Part shown: positions 26,081-38,803 of the stretch, piece by piece
How positions within the stretch are numbered: position 1 is the first letter of the stretch
How the letters are laid out: the number at the start of each line of letters is the position of its first letter
Assembly (NCBI GenBank): GCA_014801955.1
Contig: JAAVDE010000041.1
Span: 1-64,000, forward strand
Length of the DNA: 64,000 nucleotides
Reading direction: 5' to 3'
DNA from: Bacteroides sp.
GTDB lineage: Bacteria; Bacteroidota; Bacteroidia; Bacteroidales; Muribaculaceae
Program-made: the position numbers and the translations under genes
Notes under the pieces: model-generated
Seen by the model: the letters and a program-made list of their open reading frames with translations, nothing else
What the model was told of the DNA's origin: nothing
The model's database searches: none

Positions 26081-29000
26081 ATGGAACCGTTCGTTCATCT
26101 CCACGTCCACACGCAGTACTCCGTGCTCGACGGCCAGGCCTCTATCAAGGGGTTGGTCGACAAAGCCATAGCCGACGGTATGCCCGGCCTGGCAATTACC
26201 GACCACGGCAATATGTTCGGCATAAAGGAATATTTCAACTACGTTAATAAAGTCAACTCCAAGCGCAAGGACGAAGGGCTGGAGCCGTTCAAGCCGATTT
26301 TCGGCTGCGAGCTCTATGTTGCAAACGGTTCGCTGGAGGAGCGCAGCGACAAAACCGACAAGGGGCGCCACCTGATTGCCCTGGCCAAGAACGAAAAGGG
26401 GTATCATAACCTGATAAAAATAGTTTCGCGCGCGTGGACCGACGGCTTCTATCACCATCCGCGAACCGACAAGGCCGAACTGGCCGCCCACCGCGAGGGG
26501 CTGATTATCTGCTCGGCCTGCCTGGGCGGCGAAATTCCCCGCCTGATCCGCGCCGGGCGCATCGACGAAGCCGAGCGCCAGGTGCAATGGTATAAGGAAA
26601 CTTTCGGCGACGATTATTACCTGGAGCTGCAGCGCCACAAGGCAACCGTTCCCAACGCCAACCACGAGGTTTTCGGCGAGGAGCAACACGTTAATTCCTT
26701 CCTGATTGAGTTTGCACGGAAATTCGACATCAAGCTGGTTGCGACCAACGACGTTCACTTCGTTAACGAAGACGACGCCGAGGCCCACGACCGCCTGGTT
26801 TGCGTTTCGACCAACCGGTTCCTGACCGACCCGACCCGTATGCTCTACACCAAGCAGGAGTGGATGAAAACGACCGAGGAGATGAACAAGCTGTTTGCCG
26901 ACGTTCCGGAGGCACTGAGCAACACGGTTGAGATTCTCCAAAAAGTAGAGACCTATTCGATCGACCACAAGCCGATTCTGCCCAACTTTCCGCTGCCCGA
27001 AGGCTTTACGGACAACGATGACTACCTGCGCCACCTGACCTACGTCGGCGCACATCGCCGCTGGGGCGAAACGCTGACCGAGGAGCAGATCGAGCGCATC
27101 GACTTTGAGCTCGACACCATTAAGAACATGGGCTTTCCGGGCTATTTCCTTATTGTTCAGGACTTCATTGCCGCCGGGCGCAAGCGCGGGGTCAGCATCG
27201 GCCCCGGCCGCGGATCGGCTGCCGGCAGCGCGGTTGCCTACTGCCTGGATATTACGCAGATCGACCCTATCAAGTATGACCTGCTGTTTGAACGCTTCCT
27301 GAACCCCGACCGCATTTCGTTGCCCGATATTGACATTGACTTCGACGACGACGGCCGCAGCGACGTTCTGGCCTACGTTACCGAGAAATATGGCGCCGAA
27401 AAGGTTGCCCGCATCATAACCTACGGCACCATGGCCGCCAAGAGCGCCATCAAGGACGTTGCGCGCGTTGAGCAGCTGCCGCTGTCCGAGAGCAACCGCC
27501 TGGCCAACCTGGTTCCGAAGCGAATGCCCGAGGTTAACGGCAAGGAGCTGAAATGCACGCTGAAGAACTGCTATGAACACGTTCCGGAGTTCGCCCCCGA
27601 GCTCCAGAGCCCGAACCAGATAGTGCGCAACACGCTGAAATATGCCCTGCAGCTGGAGGGCAACGTTCGCAACACCGGGGTTCATGCCTGCGGCGTCATT
27701 ATCTGTCGCGACGCCGTCAGCGACTGGGTTCCGCTGAGCATCGCCTACGACAAGGACTCGAACCAGAAAATGCTCGTGACCCAATATGAGGGCTCGGTTA
27801 TTGAAGACACCGGCCTGATTAAGATGGACTTCCTGGGGCTGAAAACCCTGAGCATCATAAAGGACGCCCTTGCGAACATAAAAAACACGCGCGGCATTGA
27901 CCTGGACATCGCAACCATTGACATAACCGACCCGGCAACGTATAGGCTCTACAGCGAAGGGCGAACGGTCGGCACCTTCCAGTTCGAATCGGCCGGCATG
28001 CAGAAGTATCTGCGCGAGCTGCAGCCAACAACGTTTGAGGACCTCATTGCGATGAACGCCCTGTATCGCCCGGGCCCGATGGACTATATTCCCGACTTCA
28101 TTAACCGCAAGCACGGGCGCAGCCCCATTACCTATGATATTCCCGAAATGGAGAAATATCTGAAGGACACATATGGAGTAACGGTTTATCAGGAACAGGT
28201 CATGCTGCTGTCGCGCCTGCTGGCCAACTTCACGCGCGGCGAGAGCGACACTCTGCGCAAGGCAATGGGTAAGAAGCTCATTGACAAGATGAACCACCTC
28301 AAGGGCAAGTTCCTCGAAGGCGGTCAGGCCAACGGCCACAAGCCGGAGGTGCTCGAAAAAATATGGAAAGACTGGGAAAAGTTCGCCTCCTATGCGTTCA
28401 ACAAGAGCCACGCGACCTGCTACTCGTGGGTGGCGTTCCAAACGGCCTATCTGAAAGCGAACTTCCCGGCGGAATACATGGCGGCGGTGCTCAGCCGCAA
28501 CATGGGCGACAAGCTCTCGGGGTTCATCGACGAGTGTACGCGCATGAGAATCAAGGTCAAAGGACCCGACGTTAACGAATCGTTTGCCAACTTCGGCGTT
28601 AACACCGCCGGCGACATCCGCTACGGCCTGGCGGCCATCAAGGGCATCGGCGAAGGCATCGTTAACGCTATCATCGAGGAGCGCAAGGCCAACGGTCCGT
28701 TCAAGGGCATCCATGATTTCATCGAGCGAGTGCCCATCAGCGCCGGCATTAACCGCCGCACGATTGAAAACTTTGCAATGGCGGGGGCTTTCGACTGCTT
28801 CAGCAGCGAAATCAAGCGCGAGGACTTTTTCGAGGTCAACACCAAGGACGAGACCTTTGCGGAGCAGCTGGTCCGCTACGGTCAGCTCTATCAGCGTGAC
28901 CGCCAGCAGCAGGAGGCATCGCTGTTTGACGACCTGACCGACCCGGCGCTCGACACTTCGGGGCGCCCGGCAATCAAGCCCGCAGTTGCGTGGGTCCAGT

Positions 29001-29641
29001 CCGAGCTGCTGTCGAAGGAGCGCGACCTGGTGGGGCGCTTTCTGTCGGCCCATCCGCTGGACCCGTTCTACATGGAGCTGCGCTATGCAACCACCTCCAT
29101 CAAGGACTTCACTTCCGACGACTTCGTTATTGAGGAAGGCCGCGAAATCAACCTCGGCGGCATGGCCTCGAAGTTCGAAACGCGTCCGGGCAAGAATGGC
29201 CCGTGGGGCATTCTGACACTCGAAGACCTGACCGGCTCGGTTGAGCTGCGCCTGTTCGGCCAGACCTACTCGCAGTTCAACGGCTACTGCACTTCGGGGC
29301 AGTTCATCCGCGTTATCGGCAAGTATCAGCGCCGCTTCGCCAACGACGAGCCGCGCTTCAACATCGTTGCCATCACGCGCCTCGACGATTTGAAAAACCG
29401 CGTGGTCAAGGGCATTGCGCTGTCGATGTCAACAACGACGTTTAACCAGAACTTCGTTGACATGCTGCGCGAACACGCCCGCTCGTCGACCACCGACCAC
29501 GGCGAACTGCGCCTCAACCTCTATGACCCCAAGCTCAACCGCGGAGTCAGCCTGACGGCGCAGCAGACCATTCCGGTCAACAAGCAGCTGATTGAGATGC
29601 TCGAGAGCGAAAATATTCAATATTCGATTATCAAACAATAG
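26081..29641 (+). CDS. dnaE: DNA polymerase III alpha subunit
   Basis: Replicative polymerase of 1186 residues. An N-terminal PHP domain begins at once (FVHLHVHTQYSVLDG; His6, His8, His10), followed by the C-family polymerase core with catalytic aspartates in PDIDIDF (415-421), the thumb/fingers segments (SYAFNKSHATCYSWVAFQTAYLK; shown in parts), a helix-hairpin-helix region (RYGLAAIKGIGEGIVNAI) and an OB fold (GSVELRLFGQTYSQF). ATG 26081 is chosen because the in-frame TTG at 26069 is inside the promoter box. trxA follows after 27 bp. Confidence 0.97.
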   Translation: MEPFVHLHVHTQYSVLDGQASIKGLVDKAIADGMPGLAITDHGNMFGIKEYFNYVNKVNSKRKDEGLEPFKPIFGCELYVANGSLEERSDKTDKGRHLIALAKNEKGYHNLIKIVSRAWTDGFYHHPRTDKAELAAHREGLIICSACLGGEIPRLIRAGRIDEAERQVQWYKETFGDDYYLELQRHKATVPNANHEVFGEEQHVNSFLIEFARKFDIKLVATNDVHFVNEDDAEAHDRLVCVSTNRFLTDPTRMLYTKQEWMKTTEEMNKLFADVPEALSNTVEILQKVETYSIDHKPILPNFPLPEGFTDNDDYLRHLTYVGAHRRWGETLTEEQIERIDFELDTIKNMGFPGYFLIVQDFIAAGRKRGVSIGPGRGSAAGSAVAYCLDITQIDPIKYDLLFERFLNPDRISLPDIDIDFDDDGRSDVLAYVTEKYGAEKVARIITYGTMAAKSAIKDVARVEQLPLSESNRLANLVPKRMPEVNGKELKCTLKNCYEHVPEFAPELQSPNQIVRNTLKYALQLEGNVRNTGVHACGVIICRDAVSDWVPLSIAYDKDSNQKMLVTQYEGSVIEDTGLIKMDFLGLKTLSIIKDALANIKNTRGIDLDIATIDITDPATYRLYSEGRTVGTFQFESAGMQKYLRELQPTTFEDLIAMNALYRPGPMDYIPDFINRKHGRSPITYDIPEMEKYLKDTYGVTVYQEQVMLLSRLLANFTRGESDTLRKAMGKKLIDKMNHLKGKFLEGGQANGHKPEVLEKIWKDWEKFASYAFNKSHATCYSWVAFQTAYLKANFPAEYMAAVLSRNMGDKLSGFIDECTRMRIKVKGPDVNESFANFGVNTAGDIRYGLAAIKGIGEGIVNAIIEERKANGPFKGIHDFIERVPISAGINRRTIENFAMAGAFDCFSSEIKREDFFEVNTKDETFAEQLVRYGQLYQRDRQQQEASLFDDLTDPALDTSGRPAIKPAVAWVQSELLSKERDLVGRFLSAHPLDPFYMELRYATTSIKDFTSDDFVIEEGREINLGGMASKFETRPGKNGPWGILTLEDLTGSVELRLFGQTYSQFNGYCTSGQFIRVIGKYQRRFANDEPRFNIVAITRLDDLKNRVVKGIALSMSTTTFNQNFVDMLREHARSSTTDHGELRLNLYDPKLNRGVSLTAQQTIPVNKQLIEMLESENIQYSIIKQ

Positions 29642-29668
29642 TTTAACACAATAAACCAACTCCACATT

Positions 29669-29986
29669 ATGACATTCACCGACGAAAACATCCACGACAT
29701 CATCGCTTCGGGTCAGCCCGTTATGATTGACTTCTGGGCAACCTGGTGCGGCCCCTGCATGGGCATGGCTCCGACCATCGACGCCGTTGCAAAGGAATAT
29801 GAAGGCCGCGTAGTCGTTGGCAAATACAACATTGACGAGGAATCGGATCTCACCCAGCAGTATCGCATCATGAGCATCCCCACGATCCTCACCTTCAAGA
29901 ACGGCAAAAAGACCGAGCTGCGCCTGGTTGGCGCGCAGAGCATCGAAAAGCTGCGCGAAACCCTCGACGCCCTGCTCGCCCTCTGA
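29669..29986 (+). CDS. trxA: Thioredoxin
   Basis: Cytoplasmic thiol-disulfide reductant of 105 residues with the active site WCGPC (Cys27, Cys30) and the cis-Pro loop SIPTILTFKNGK. No signal peptide. Lies between dnaE and pflB, probably in the same transcript; thioredoxin in Bacteroidales often replaces glutathione-based systems. Confidence 0.96.
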   Translation: MTFTDENIHDIIASGQPVMIDFWATWCGPCMGMAPTIDAVAKEYEGRVVVGKYNIDEESDLTQQYRIMSIPTILTFKNGKKTELRLVGAQSIEKLRETLDALLAL

Positions 29987-30025
29987 TATGAACCTACCAA
30001 TCATTAATTATAATCAATCTACTAA

Positions 30026-32254
30026 ATGACTCCTACCGAAAAGTTTACCGACGGACTTTGGACATCGAAAATCGATGCCGGCAACTTCGTTAGCTGCAAC
30101 ATCACCCCCTACACCGGCGACGCCTCCTTCCTTCAGGGCCCGACCGAGCGCACCAAGCGCGTTTGGAACAAATGCCTCGAAGCACTCAAGGAAGAACGCG
30201 AAAACGGTGGCGTTCGCTCTATCGACGCCAGCAAGGTTTCGACTATCACCAGCCACGGCCCCGGCTACATCCTGAAAGACGACGAACTCATCGTTGGCCT
30301 TCAGACCGATGAGCTACTGCGCCGCGCAATCAAGCCCTTCGGCGGCATCAAGGTCGTTGAAAAAGCCTGCAAGGAAAACGGCATTGAACTCCCTGAGAAA
30401 ATCCGCGAAATCTTCGCCCACTACCGCAAAACCCACAACGACGGCGTTTTCGACGTCTACACCGAGGAAATCCGCCGCTTCCGCTCGCTGGGCTTCCTGA
30501 CCGGTCTGCCCGACAACTATGCCCGCGGCCGCATTATCGGCGACTACCGCCGCCTGGCCCTCTATGGCACCGACCGCCTCATTGAAGCCAAACGCCAGGA
30601 CCTGGCTCAGCTGACCGGCCCGATGGACGAAGCACGCGTTCGCCTGCGCGAGGAAGTTGCCGAACAGATCCGCGCCCTCGACGAAATCCGCCAGCTCGGC
30701 GAAATCTACGGCCTCGACCTCAGCCGCCCCGCCGCTTCGGCCCAGGAAGCCGTTCAGTGGGTCTACATGGCCTATCTCGCCGCAGTCAAGGAGCAGGATG
30801 GCGCCGCAATGTCGCTCGGCAACGTAAGCTCGTTCCTCGACGTGTTCATCCAGTATGACCTCGACCACGGCATCATCGACGAAACCTTTGCCCAGGAGCT
30901 GATTGACCAGTTCGTTATCAAACTCCGCATGGTTCGCCACCTGCGCATGGCAAGCTACAACGACATCTTCGCCGGCGACCCCACCTGGGTTACCGAAAGC
31001 ATCGGCGGACGCTTCAACGACGGCCGCACCAAGGTTACGAAAACCTCGTTCCGCTTCCTGCAGACGCTCTATAACCTCGGCCCGTCGCCCGAACCGAACA
31101 TGACCGTTCTCTGGAGCCCCGAACTCCCCGAAGGCTTCAAGGAGTTCTGCGCCAAGGTTTCGATCGACACTTCGTCGATTCAGTATGAGAACGACACCCT
31201 CATGCGCGAAGTGCGCGAATGTGACGACTACGGCATTGCCTGCTGCGTCAGCTACCAGGCTATCGGCAAGCAGATTCAGTTCTTCGGCGCCCGCGCCAAC
31301 CTTGCGAAAGCCCTGCTGCTGGCAATCAACGGCGGCCGCTGCGAAAACACCGGCACCGTTATGGTCAAAGGCATTCCGGCACTGACCTCCGACGTTCTTA
31401 ACTTCGAAGAGGTTATGCACAACTACAAGCTCGTTCTGAAGGAAATTGCTCGCGTCTACAACGAAACGCAAAACATTATCCACTACATGCACGACAAGTA
31501 CTACTACGAAAAGGCTCAGATGGCGCTCATCGACACCAACCCGCGCATCAACCTGGCCTATGGCGTTGCAGGCCTGTCGATTGCAATCGACTCTCTGTCG
31601 GCCATCAAACACGCAAAGGTAACCGCCCGCCGCAACGAAATCGGCCTGACCGAAGGCTTCGACATCGAAGGCTCGTTCCCCTGCTTCGGCAACAACGACG
31701 ACCGCGTTGACCACCTGGGCGTTGACCTGGTCTACTACTTCTCGGAAGAGCTGAAAAAACTCCCCGTCTACAAAAATGCCCGCCCGACCCTGTCGCTGCT
31801 GACCATCACCTCCAACGTTATGTATGGCAAAAAGACCGGCGCTACCCCCGACGGTCGCGCAAAAGGCGTTGCCTTCGCTCCCGGCGCAAACCCCATGCAC
31901 GGCCGCGACACCCACGGCGCCATCGCCTCGCTCAGCTCGGTTGCCAAACTCCGCTACCGCGACAGCCAGGACGGCATCTCCAACACCTTCTCCATCATTC
32001 CCAAATCGCTGGGTCCCAACGACGAAGAACGCATTGAAAACCTCGTTGGCATGATGGACGGCTACTTCACCAAAGGTGCCCACCACCTGAACGTCAACGT
32101 TCTCAACCGCGAGCTGCTCATGGACGCTATGGAGCACCCCGAACTCTATCCGCAGCTCACCATCCGCGTCAGCGGCTATGCGGTGAACTTCATCAAGCTC
32201 TCACGCGAACACCAGCTGGAAGTAATCTCCCGCTCGTTCCACGAATCGATGTAA
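30026..32254 (+). CDS. pflB: Formate acetyltransferase (pyruvate formate-lyase)
   Basis: Glycyl-radical enzyme converting pyruvate and CoA to acetyl-CoA and formate under anaerobiosis. It has 742 residues, the active-site Cys406-Cys407 pair ([12 protein letters not shown]) and the radical glycine Gly717 in RVSGYAV near the C-terminus. This is the true PFL layout, not a diol dehydratase. Codon use is strongly biased to C-ending codons relative to neighbours, consistent with high expression. The activase gene follows, separated by a hairpin. Confidence 0.97.
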   Translation: MTPTEKFTDGLWTSKIDAGNFVSCNITPYTGDASFLQGPTERTKRVWNKCLEALKEERENGGVRSIDASKVSTITSHGPGYILKDDELIVGLQTDELLRRAIKPFGGIKVVEKACKENGIELPEKIREIFAHYRKTHNDGVFDVYTEEIRRFRSLGFLTGLPDNYARGRIIGDYRRLALYGTDRLIEAKRQDLAQLTGPMDEARVRLREEVAEQIRALDEIRQLGEIYGLDLSRPAASAQEAVQWVYMAYLAAVKEQDGAAMSLGNVSSFLDVFIQYDLDHGIIDETFAQELIDQFVIKLRMVRHLRMASYNDIFAGDPTWVTESIGGRFNDGRTKVTKTSFRFLQTLYNLGPSPEPNMTVLWSPELPEGFKEFCAKVSIDTSSIQYENDTLMREVRECDDYGIACCVSYQAIGKQIQFFGARANLAKALLLAINGGRCENTGTVMVKGIPALTSDVLNFEEVMHNYKLVLKEIARVYNETQNIIHYMHDKYYYEKAQMALIDTNPRINLAYGVAGLSIAIDSLSAIKHAKVTARRNEIGLTEGFDIEGSFPCFGNNDDRVDHLGVDLVYYFSEELKKLPVYKNARPTLSLLTITSNVMYGKKTGATPDGRAKGVAFAPGANPMHGRDTHGAIASLSSVAKLRYRDSQDGISNTFSIIPKSLGPNDEERIENLVGMMDGYFTKGAHHLNVNVLNRELLMDAMEHPELYPQLTIRVSGYAVNFIKLSREHQLEVISRSFHESM

Positions 32255-32274
32255 AAACAGCGAAAACACCTAAA

Positions 32275-32310
32275 AAAGGAGCGCCCCGTCATCACGCGGA
32301 GCGCCCCTTT
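32275..32310 (+). terminator. Hairpin between pflB and pflA
   Basis: Arms 32275-32288 and 32297-32310 pair over 14 bp with two mismatches around an 8-nt loop, followed by a short T-rich stretch. It may stop or slow part of the transcription, so that the activase is made in smaller amounts than PFL. Confidence 0.65.
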
Positions 32311-32337
32311 CTTTACTCAATTAATAATTTCATTCAG

Positions 32338-33069
32338 ATGATCCGCGTACACTCTTATGAATCAATGGGGACCTTCGATGGCCCCGGACTGCGACTGGTG
32401 GTCTTTCTGCAGGGCTGCCCGTTCAGATGTCTATATTGCGCTAATCCCGACACGATTGACCGCATCGGCGAGGCGGAGGAGACTTCGCTCGACCATATTC
32501 TGCAGATGGCCGTTGACCAGAAGCCGTTTTTCGGCAAGCGCGGCGGCATCACGTTCAGCGGCGGCGAGCCGACGATGCAAGCCCGCGAGCTGATTCCGCT
32601 GTTCGAGCGGCTACATGAGGCGGGTATCCACATTTGCCTCGACACGAACGGCACCCTTCGCAACCCCGACGTTGACCGGCTGCTGGAGCTGACCGACCTG
32701 GTTCTGTTAGACGTTAAGCAGATAAATCCCGAGCGCCACCGCGCGCTGACCGGCCTGAGCAACACCAACACCCTGGAGACCGCGCGCCTGCTGCGCCAGT
32801 GGCACAAGCCGATGTGGCTGCGCTACGTTCTCGTGCCGGGAGTTAGCGACGACCCCGCCGACCTCGAGGCCTGGGCACGGCATTTCGCTGACTACGACAA
32901 CATTCAGCGCGTAGAAATCCTCCCCTACCACAAACTCGGGGTCCACAAATACGCCGCCATGAATCTCCCCTACCAACTCGAAGGCACTCCGCTCAACACC
33001 CCCGAGCAGCTCCAAACCGCCCGCAGCATCTTCGCCGCCCATCTCCCCCACCCCATCCAAATCAACTAA
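32338..33069 (+). CDS. pflA: Pyruvate formate-lyase activating enzyme
   Basis: Radical-SAM activase that installs the glycyl radical on PflB. The cluster motif C27-x3-C31-x2-C34 (GCPFRCLYC) is near the start, followed by ITFSGGEPTMQ and the HICLDTNGT strand. 243 residues, usual for the family. Paired with pflB directly upstream. It ends three bases before the stop of the convergent DUF4143 gene. Confidence 0.96.
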   Translation: MIRVHSYESMGTFDGPGLRLVVFLQGCPFRCLYCANPDTIDRIGEAEETSLDHILQMAVDQKPFFGKRGGITFSGGEPTMQARELIPLFERLHEAGIHICLDTNGTLRNPDVDRLLELTDLVLLDVKQINPERHRALTGLSNTNTLETARLLRQWHKPMWLRYVLVPGVSDDPADLEAWARHFADYDNIQRVEILPYHKLGVHKYAAMNLPYQLEGTPLNTPEQLQTARSIFAAHLPHPIQIN

Positions 33070-33072
33070 TAA

Positions 33073-34356
33073 TTATAATGCCTCAACGGCAAACAGAGGC
33101 AGATTAAGCATCCAGGATTCTTCCCGAAAATCCGACATAGAGATTCTGTAAGCCCGCTCCGAAGCGTTTTCCTCAACAAACCGGCGCAAACTCTTGGCTT
33201 TCAGATTCTCTTCGGCTTTCACTTCTATTGGAACCACGCTGCCGTCGAGTTGAATCAGAAAATCAATTTCCAACTGCGAATTTGCCTTTGAGTAATAGAA
33301 GGGCTGATGGTGCAAAATCAGCTCCTGCAAAACATATTGCTCAGTTAAGGCGCCTTTGAACTCGGAGAAAACCCGGTTGCCTTCGATGACAGCCGATGCG
33401 TCGAGTTGCGACATGGCAGCCAAAAGTCCGACATCAACGCAGAAAATCTTAAAGGCACCGGTTTCTTCATAGCTTTTCAGCGGAATGCGTGGCGCCGAAA
33501 CATTCATGACCCGATAAATCAGACCGGTGTCTACCAACCACTGCAGAGCGACTTCAAATTCACGCGCGCGAGCACCGCTTTTGACCAATCCATAGATGAA
33601 TTTTCGGTTTTCGCGGCTAAGCTGCGCCGGAAGCGAGCTCCACAACATTCTTATGCGCGGCACGATTTCTGCCGGAGCGTGCTTAGAAAAGTCAAAATCA
33701 TAGCTCCTCAGAATCTCTTCCTGAACCTCGCGGACTTCGCTCAAGCCTCCACCCTCGGAATAGGTCAATACGGCCTCCGGCATTCCGCCAACATAGTAAT
33801 ATTTGCGCAACAAGTCTCTGAGTTGCGGAGAGAATATTGCCAACTTTTCAAATTCCTTGTTGATAACCAAATCGGCCAGACGCTCCTCGCCGATAGCCTC
33901 CAGAAATTCCAGAAAGCTCATTGGACGCAACTGAAGAAATTGAACCTTACCTACCGGGAAGGATGAATCACGGTGCAACTCAAGTCCGAGCAGACTTCCG
34001 GCAGCAACGACATGCTGTTCAGGACAATCCTCGTTGAAATACTTCAGTGCAGTCAGGCCGTTTTCAGCCTCCTGAATCTCATCGAGAAAAATCAGCGTTT
34101 CGCCGGCCGTTATATCGGCATGTGCAGCAATACTGATTGCCTCCAGGATGCGGTTAACGTCGTAGTCCTGAAGGAATAATTTTCGGAGATACGGCTGCCG
34201 CTCAAAGTTAATATAGGCGAGTTTTTTATAATGCTTGGCGGCAAACTCCTTAACGAGCCAGGTTTTTCCGACCTGACGCGCACCCTCGATAATCAGCGGT
34301 TTGCGCCGACGGGAATCTTTCCACCGAATAAGTTCATTGATGGCATATCGCTTCAT
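33073..34356 (-). CDS. AAA ATPase with DUF4143 (copy 1)
   Basis: A 427-residue protein: P-loop GARQVGKT at 25-32, Walker B LIFLDEIQ, a winged-helix-like segment near ARAREFEVALQWLVDTGLIYR, and a C-terminal DUF4143 domain with the PD-(D/E)xK-like pattern EIDFLI...PIEVKAE. DUF4143 is grouped with that nuclease fold, but the role of these common Bacteroidota ATPases is not established. The start at 34356 follows its promoter by eight bases; a longer frame would begin upstream of it. A second, diverged copy lies at 41796-42932. Its base composition is less GC-rich than neighbouring genes. Confidence 0.88.
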   Translation of the reverse strand: MKRYAINELIRWKDSRRRKPLIIEGARQVGKTWLVKEFAAKHYKKLAYINFERQPYLRKLFLQDYDVNRILEAISIAAHADITAGETLIFLDEIQEAENGLTALKYFNEDCPEQHVVAAGSLLGLELHRDSSFPVGKVQFLQLRPMSFLEFLEAIGEERLADLVINKEFEKLAIFSPQLRDLLRKYYYVGGMPEAVLTYSEGGGLSEVREVQEEILRSYDFDFSKHAPAEIVPRIRMLWSSLPAQLSRENRKFIYGLVKSGARAREFEVALQWLVDTGLIYRVMNVSAPRIPLKSYEETGAFKIFCVDVGLLAAMSQLDASAVIEGNRVFSEFKGALTEQYVLQELILHHQPFYYSKANSQLEIDFLIQLDGSVVPIEVKAEENLKAKSLRRFVEENASERAYRISMSDFREESWMLNLPLFAVEAL

Positions 34357-34364
34357 AGTGGCAG

Positions 34365-34395
34365 CAAAGATACAAAATGTTTGGCAAATACACAA
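34365..34395 (-). promoter_or_regulatory. Promoter of DUF4143 ATPase copy 1
   Basis: Minus-strand TTG (34393-34395) and TATCTTTG (34365-34372), 20 nt apart. The TTG lies within the palindrome at 34391-34414, so a protein bound there would block the promoter. Confidence 0.75.
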
Positions 34396-34440
34396 TATTC
34401 GTACGAAAATTGTGCGTCGAATCACATTTTTCGTACGAAA
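34391..34440. promoter_or_regulatory. Two palindromic operator candidates
   Basis: The perfect 10-bp palindrome TTCGTACGAA occurs at 34398-34407 and 34430-34439, 32 bp apart (about three helical turns). The first is embedded in a 24-bp near-palindrome (CACAAT...ATTGTG, 34391-34414); the second extends to 12 bp (34429-34440). Confidence 0.7.
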
Positions 34441-34452
34441 GTCGTAATTTCG

Positions 34453-37027
<2,575 letters not shown>

Positions 37028-37046
37028 TTAAATTCATTTCAGACTG

Positions 37047-37054
37047 CAAAGTTA
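37047..37054 (-). promoter_or_regulatory. Promoter -7 box of the ABC-F/kinase pair
   Basis: TAACTTTG on the minus strand, 37 nt upstream of the ABC-F start; a TTG lies 22 nt further up. Confidence 0.6.
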
Positions 37055-37089
37055 CGCAAAATTTCCCGATTTCCAGCAATTTTTTGGTC

Positions 37090-37123
37090 GCGGAGTGACG
37101 ACGGCAAGACGCCGTCGCTCCCA
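37090..37123. repeat. Short hairpin related to the 22115-22200 inverted repeat
   Basis: GACGGC (37100-37105) and GCCGTC (37111-37116) form a perfect stem around AAGAC, followed by GCTCCCAG as in the right arm at 22175-22200. Located between the HtrA stop and the ABC-F promoter; it could also serve as a terminator, but has no T tract. Confidence 0.55.
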
Positions 37124-37180
37124 GGGAGGGAGGCGGCGGCGTCGCGGGCGGGGGAAGGGAAGATGGGAAGAGAGGAGCGG

Positions 37181-38644
37181 TTAGTTGGTGAGGTCGATGG
37201 CGAAGAAGGCCTTTTTGCCGGTGGGATAGAGGCCGGTGATGAAGAGGACTTTGTCGGAGTCGGAGCCGGAGATGATGGCGTCGTAGAGTTTTTCGAGGGC
37301 TTCGACCGAGGCGATGCGGCGACCGTTGACTTCGAGAATGATGAAGCCCTGGGGGATTCCGGCGTCGCGGAATTTGCCGTCGGTCAGTGCGGAGACGCGG
37401 ATTGCGGCGTTGAGGCCGAGGCGGCGGAGTTCGTCGGGTTCAACGGCGGCAAAGGTGCAGCCGAGTTCGGTGAAGTCGCCTCGCTGGGCAACGGCGGTTG
37501 TGCCGGCAGGGTTACGGAGGGTTGCGGAAGCGATGTGCTGCTTGCCGTCGCGCAGGTAGGCGAGTTTAACAACGTCGCCGGGGCGCAGGCGAGCCATGTG
37601 TTCCTGGAACTGGGCGGAAGTGTGGACGGGGGTATTGTCGGCCGCAACGATTATGTCACCCTCCTTGAGTCCGGCTTCGAAGGCTGCGGAGCGTTCAAGG
37701 ACTTCGCCGACGTAGATGCCGTCATTGACGTCTTTGATGCCCTTTTCCTTGGCCAGTTCGGGGGTCAGTTCGCCGAAGCGGATTCCGAGCACGGCGCGCT
37801 GAACGGTTCCATACTGGCGGAGGTCGGCAACGACCTTGGTCACGATGCTGGCGGGGATGGCAAAGGAGTAGCCGGCGTAGTTGCCGGTCTGGGAGTAGAT
37901 GGCGGCGTTGATGCCGACGAGTTCGCCGCGGGTGTTGACCAGGGCGCCGCCGGAGTTGCCGGAGTTAACGGCAGCGTCGGTTTGGATGTAGCTGTCGATG
38001 GTCATTGCGCCGCGCTGCGACGAGCCGATGCCGCGGGCCTTTGCGGAAACGATGCCGGCGGTCACGGTTGAGGTGAGGCCGAAGGGGTTGCCGACGGCAA
38101 TGACCCATTCGCCCACCTTGAGATCGTCGCTGTTGCCCATCGGGATTACCGGGAGGTCCTTGGCTTCGATTTTCAGCAGTGCAAGGTCGGTTGACTCGTC
38201 GGAGCCAACAACGGTTGCTTCGTAGGTTGAGTTATCGTTGAGGGTAACTTCGAGGCGTTCGGCGCCCTGAATAACATGGTGGTTGGTTGCGATGTAGCCA
38301 TCGTCGGAGAGAATCACGCCGGAGCCGAGGCCGAGCTGCTGTTCGCGGCGGGGCTGTTGCTGCTGGGGTTGCTGACGCCCGCGGGGAGTGCCGAAAAAGA
38401 AGTCGAGGAAGGGGTCGTAGCCTCCCTGCTGTTGCTGATATTGCGAGGCGCGCGGGGTTGCGTAGCTTTTAATGGACACGACTCCGTTGATGGTGCTTTC
38501 GGCGGCACGGGTAAAATCGGGATAAGCCGACGACGTTGCGGTTGCGGTTTCGGTTTCAGTAGTTGGCAGCGGCTGGGCGCAGCTGCTGAGAGCCACCGAC
38601 ATGGCGGCGCAAAAAGCGAGTACTTTAAGATTGGTCATAGTCAT
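37181..38644 (-). CDS. degP: HtrA/Do-family serine protease, lipoprotein form
   Basis: Envelope quality-control protease of 487 residues with a trypsin-like domain (catalytic His123, Asp153, Ser231 in GNSGG) and two PDZ domains. The N-terminus ends in a lipobox (ALSSC, Cys22), so it is probably tethered to a membrane rather than free in the periplasm. The loop before the protease core (about 66-104) is rich in Gln, Gly and Pro and may be a flexible regulatory loop. ATG 38644 is used; 38638 is two codons shorter. The symbol is by family; DegQ or DegS roles cannot be told apart. Confidence 0.93.
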   Translation of the reverse strand: MTMTNLKVLAFCAAMSVALSSCAQPLPTTETETATATSSAYPDFTRAAESTINGVVSIKSYATPRASQYQQQQGGYDPFLDFFFGTPRGRQQPQQQQPRREQQLGLGSGVILSDDGYIATNHHVIQGAERLEVTLNDNSTYEATVVGSDESTDLALLKIEAKDLPVIPMGNSDDLKVGEWVIAVGNPFGLTSTVTAGIVSAKARGIGSSQRGAMTIDSYIQTDAAVNSGNSGGALVNTRGELVGINAAIYSQTGNYAGYSFAIPASIVTKVVADLRQYGTVQRAVLGIRFGELTPELAKEKGIKDVNDGIYVGEVLERSAAFEAGLKEGDIIVAADNTPVHTSAQFQEHMARLRPGDVVKLAYLRDGKQHIASATLRNPAGTTAVAQRGDFTELGCTFAAVEPDELRRLGLNAAIRVSALTDGKFRDAGIPQGFIILEVNGRRIASVEALEKLYDAIISGSDSDKVLFITGLYPTGKKAFFAIDLTN

Positions 38645-38668
38645 GTATGCGTGAATAATTTTTGAGTG

Positions 38669-38699
38669 CAAAAATAGCAGGTAAATCACTAACTGCCAA
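38669..38699 (-). promoter_or_regulatory. HtrA promoter
   Basis: Minus-strand TTG and TATTTTTG (38669-38676) lie 20 nt apart; 24 nt separate the -7 box from the ATG. Confidence 0.7.
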
Positions 38700-38803
38700 A
38701 CATTTTAACGCGAATTAAAAAAATTAATCTTCTTTTGGTTAAAATATTTGAACAGGGGTGGCCGTTATATTGTTATAACACAAAAAAAGTGAATAAAACT
38801 GAA

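Noticed and set aside
25973..29053. 1026-codon minus-strand frame
   Set aside because: Lies wholly antisense to dnaE; Val/Asn/Arg/Gln-rich composition is the usual mirror of GC-rich codons.
30314..32137. 607-codon minus-strand frame
   Set aside because: Antisense shadow of pflB, whose catalytic residues are all present.
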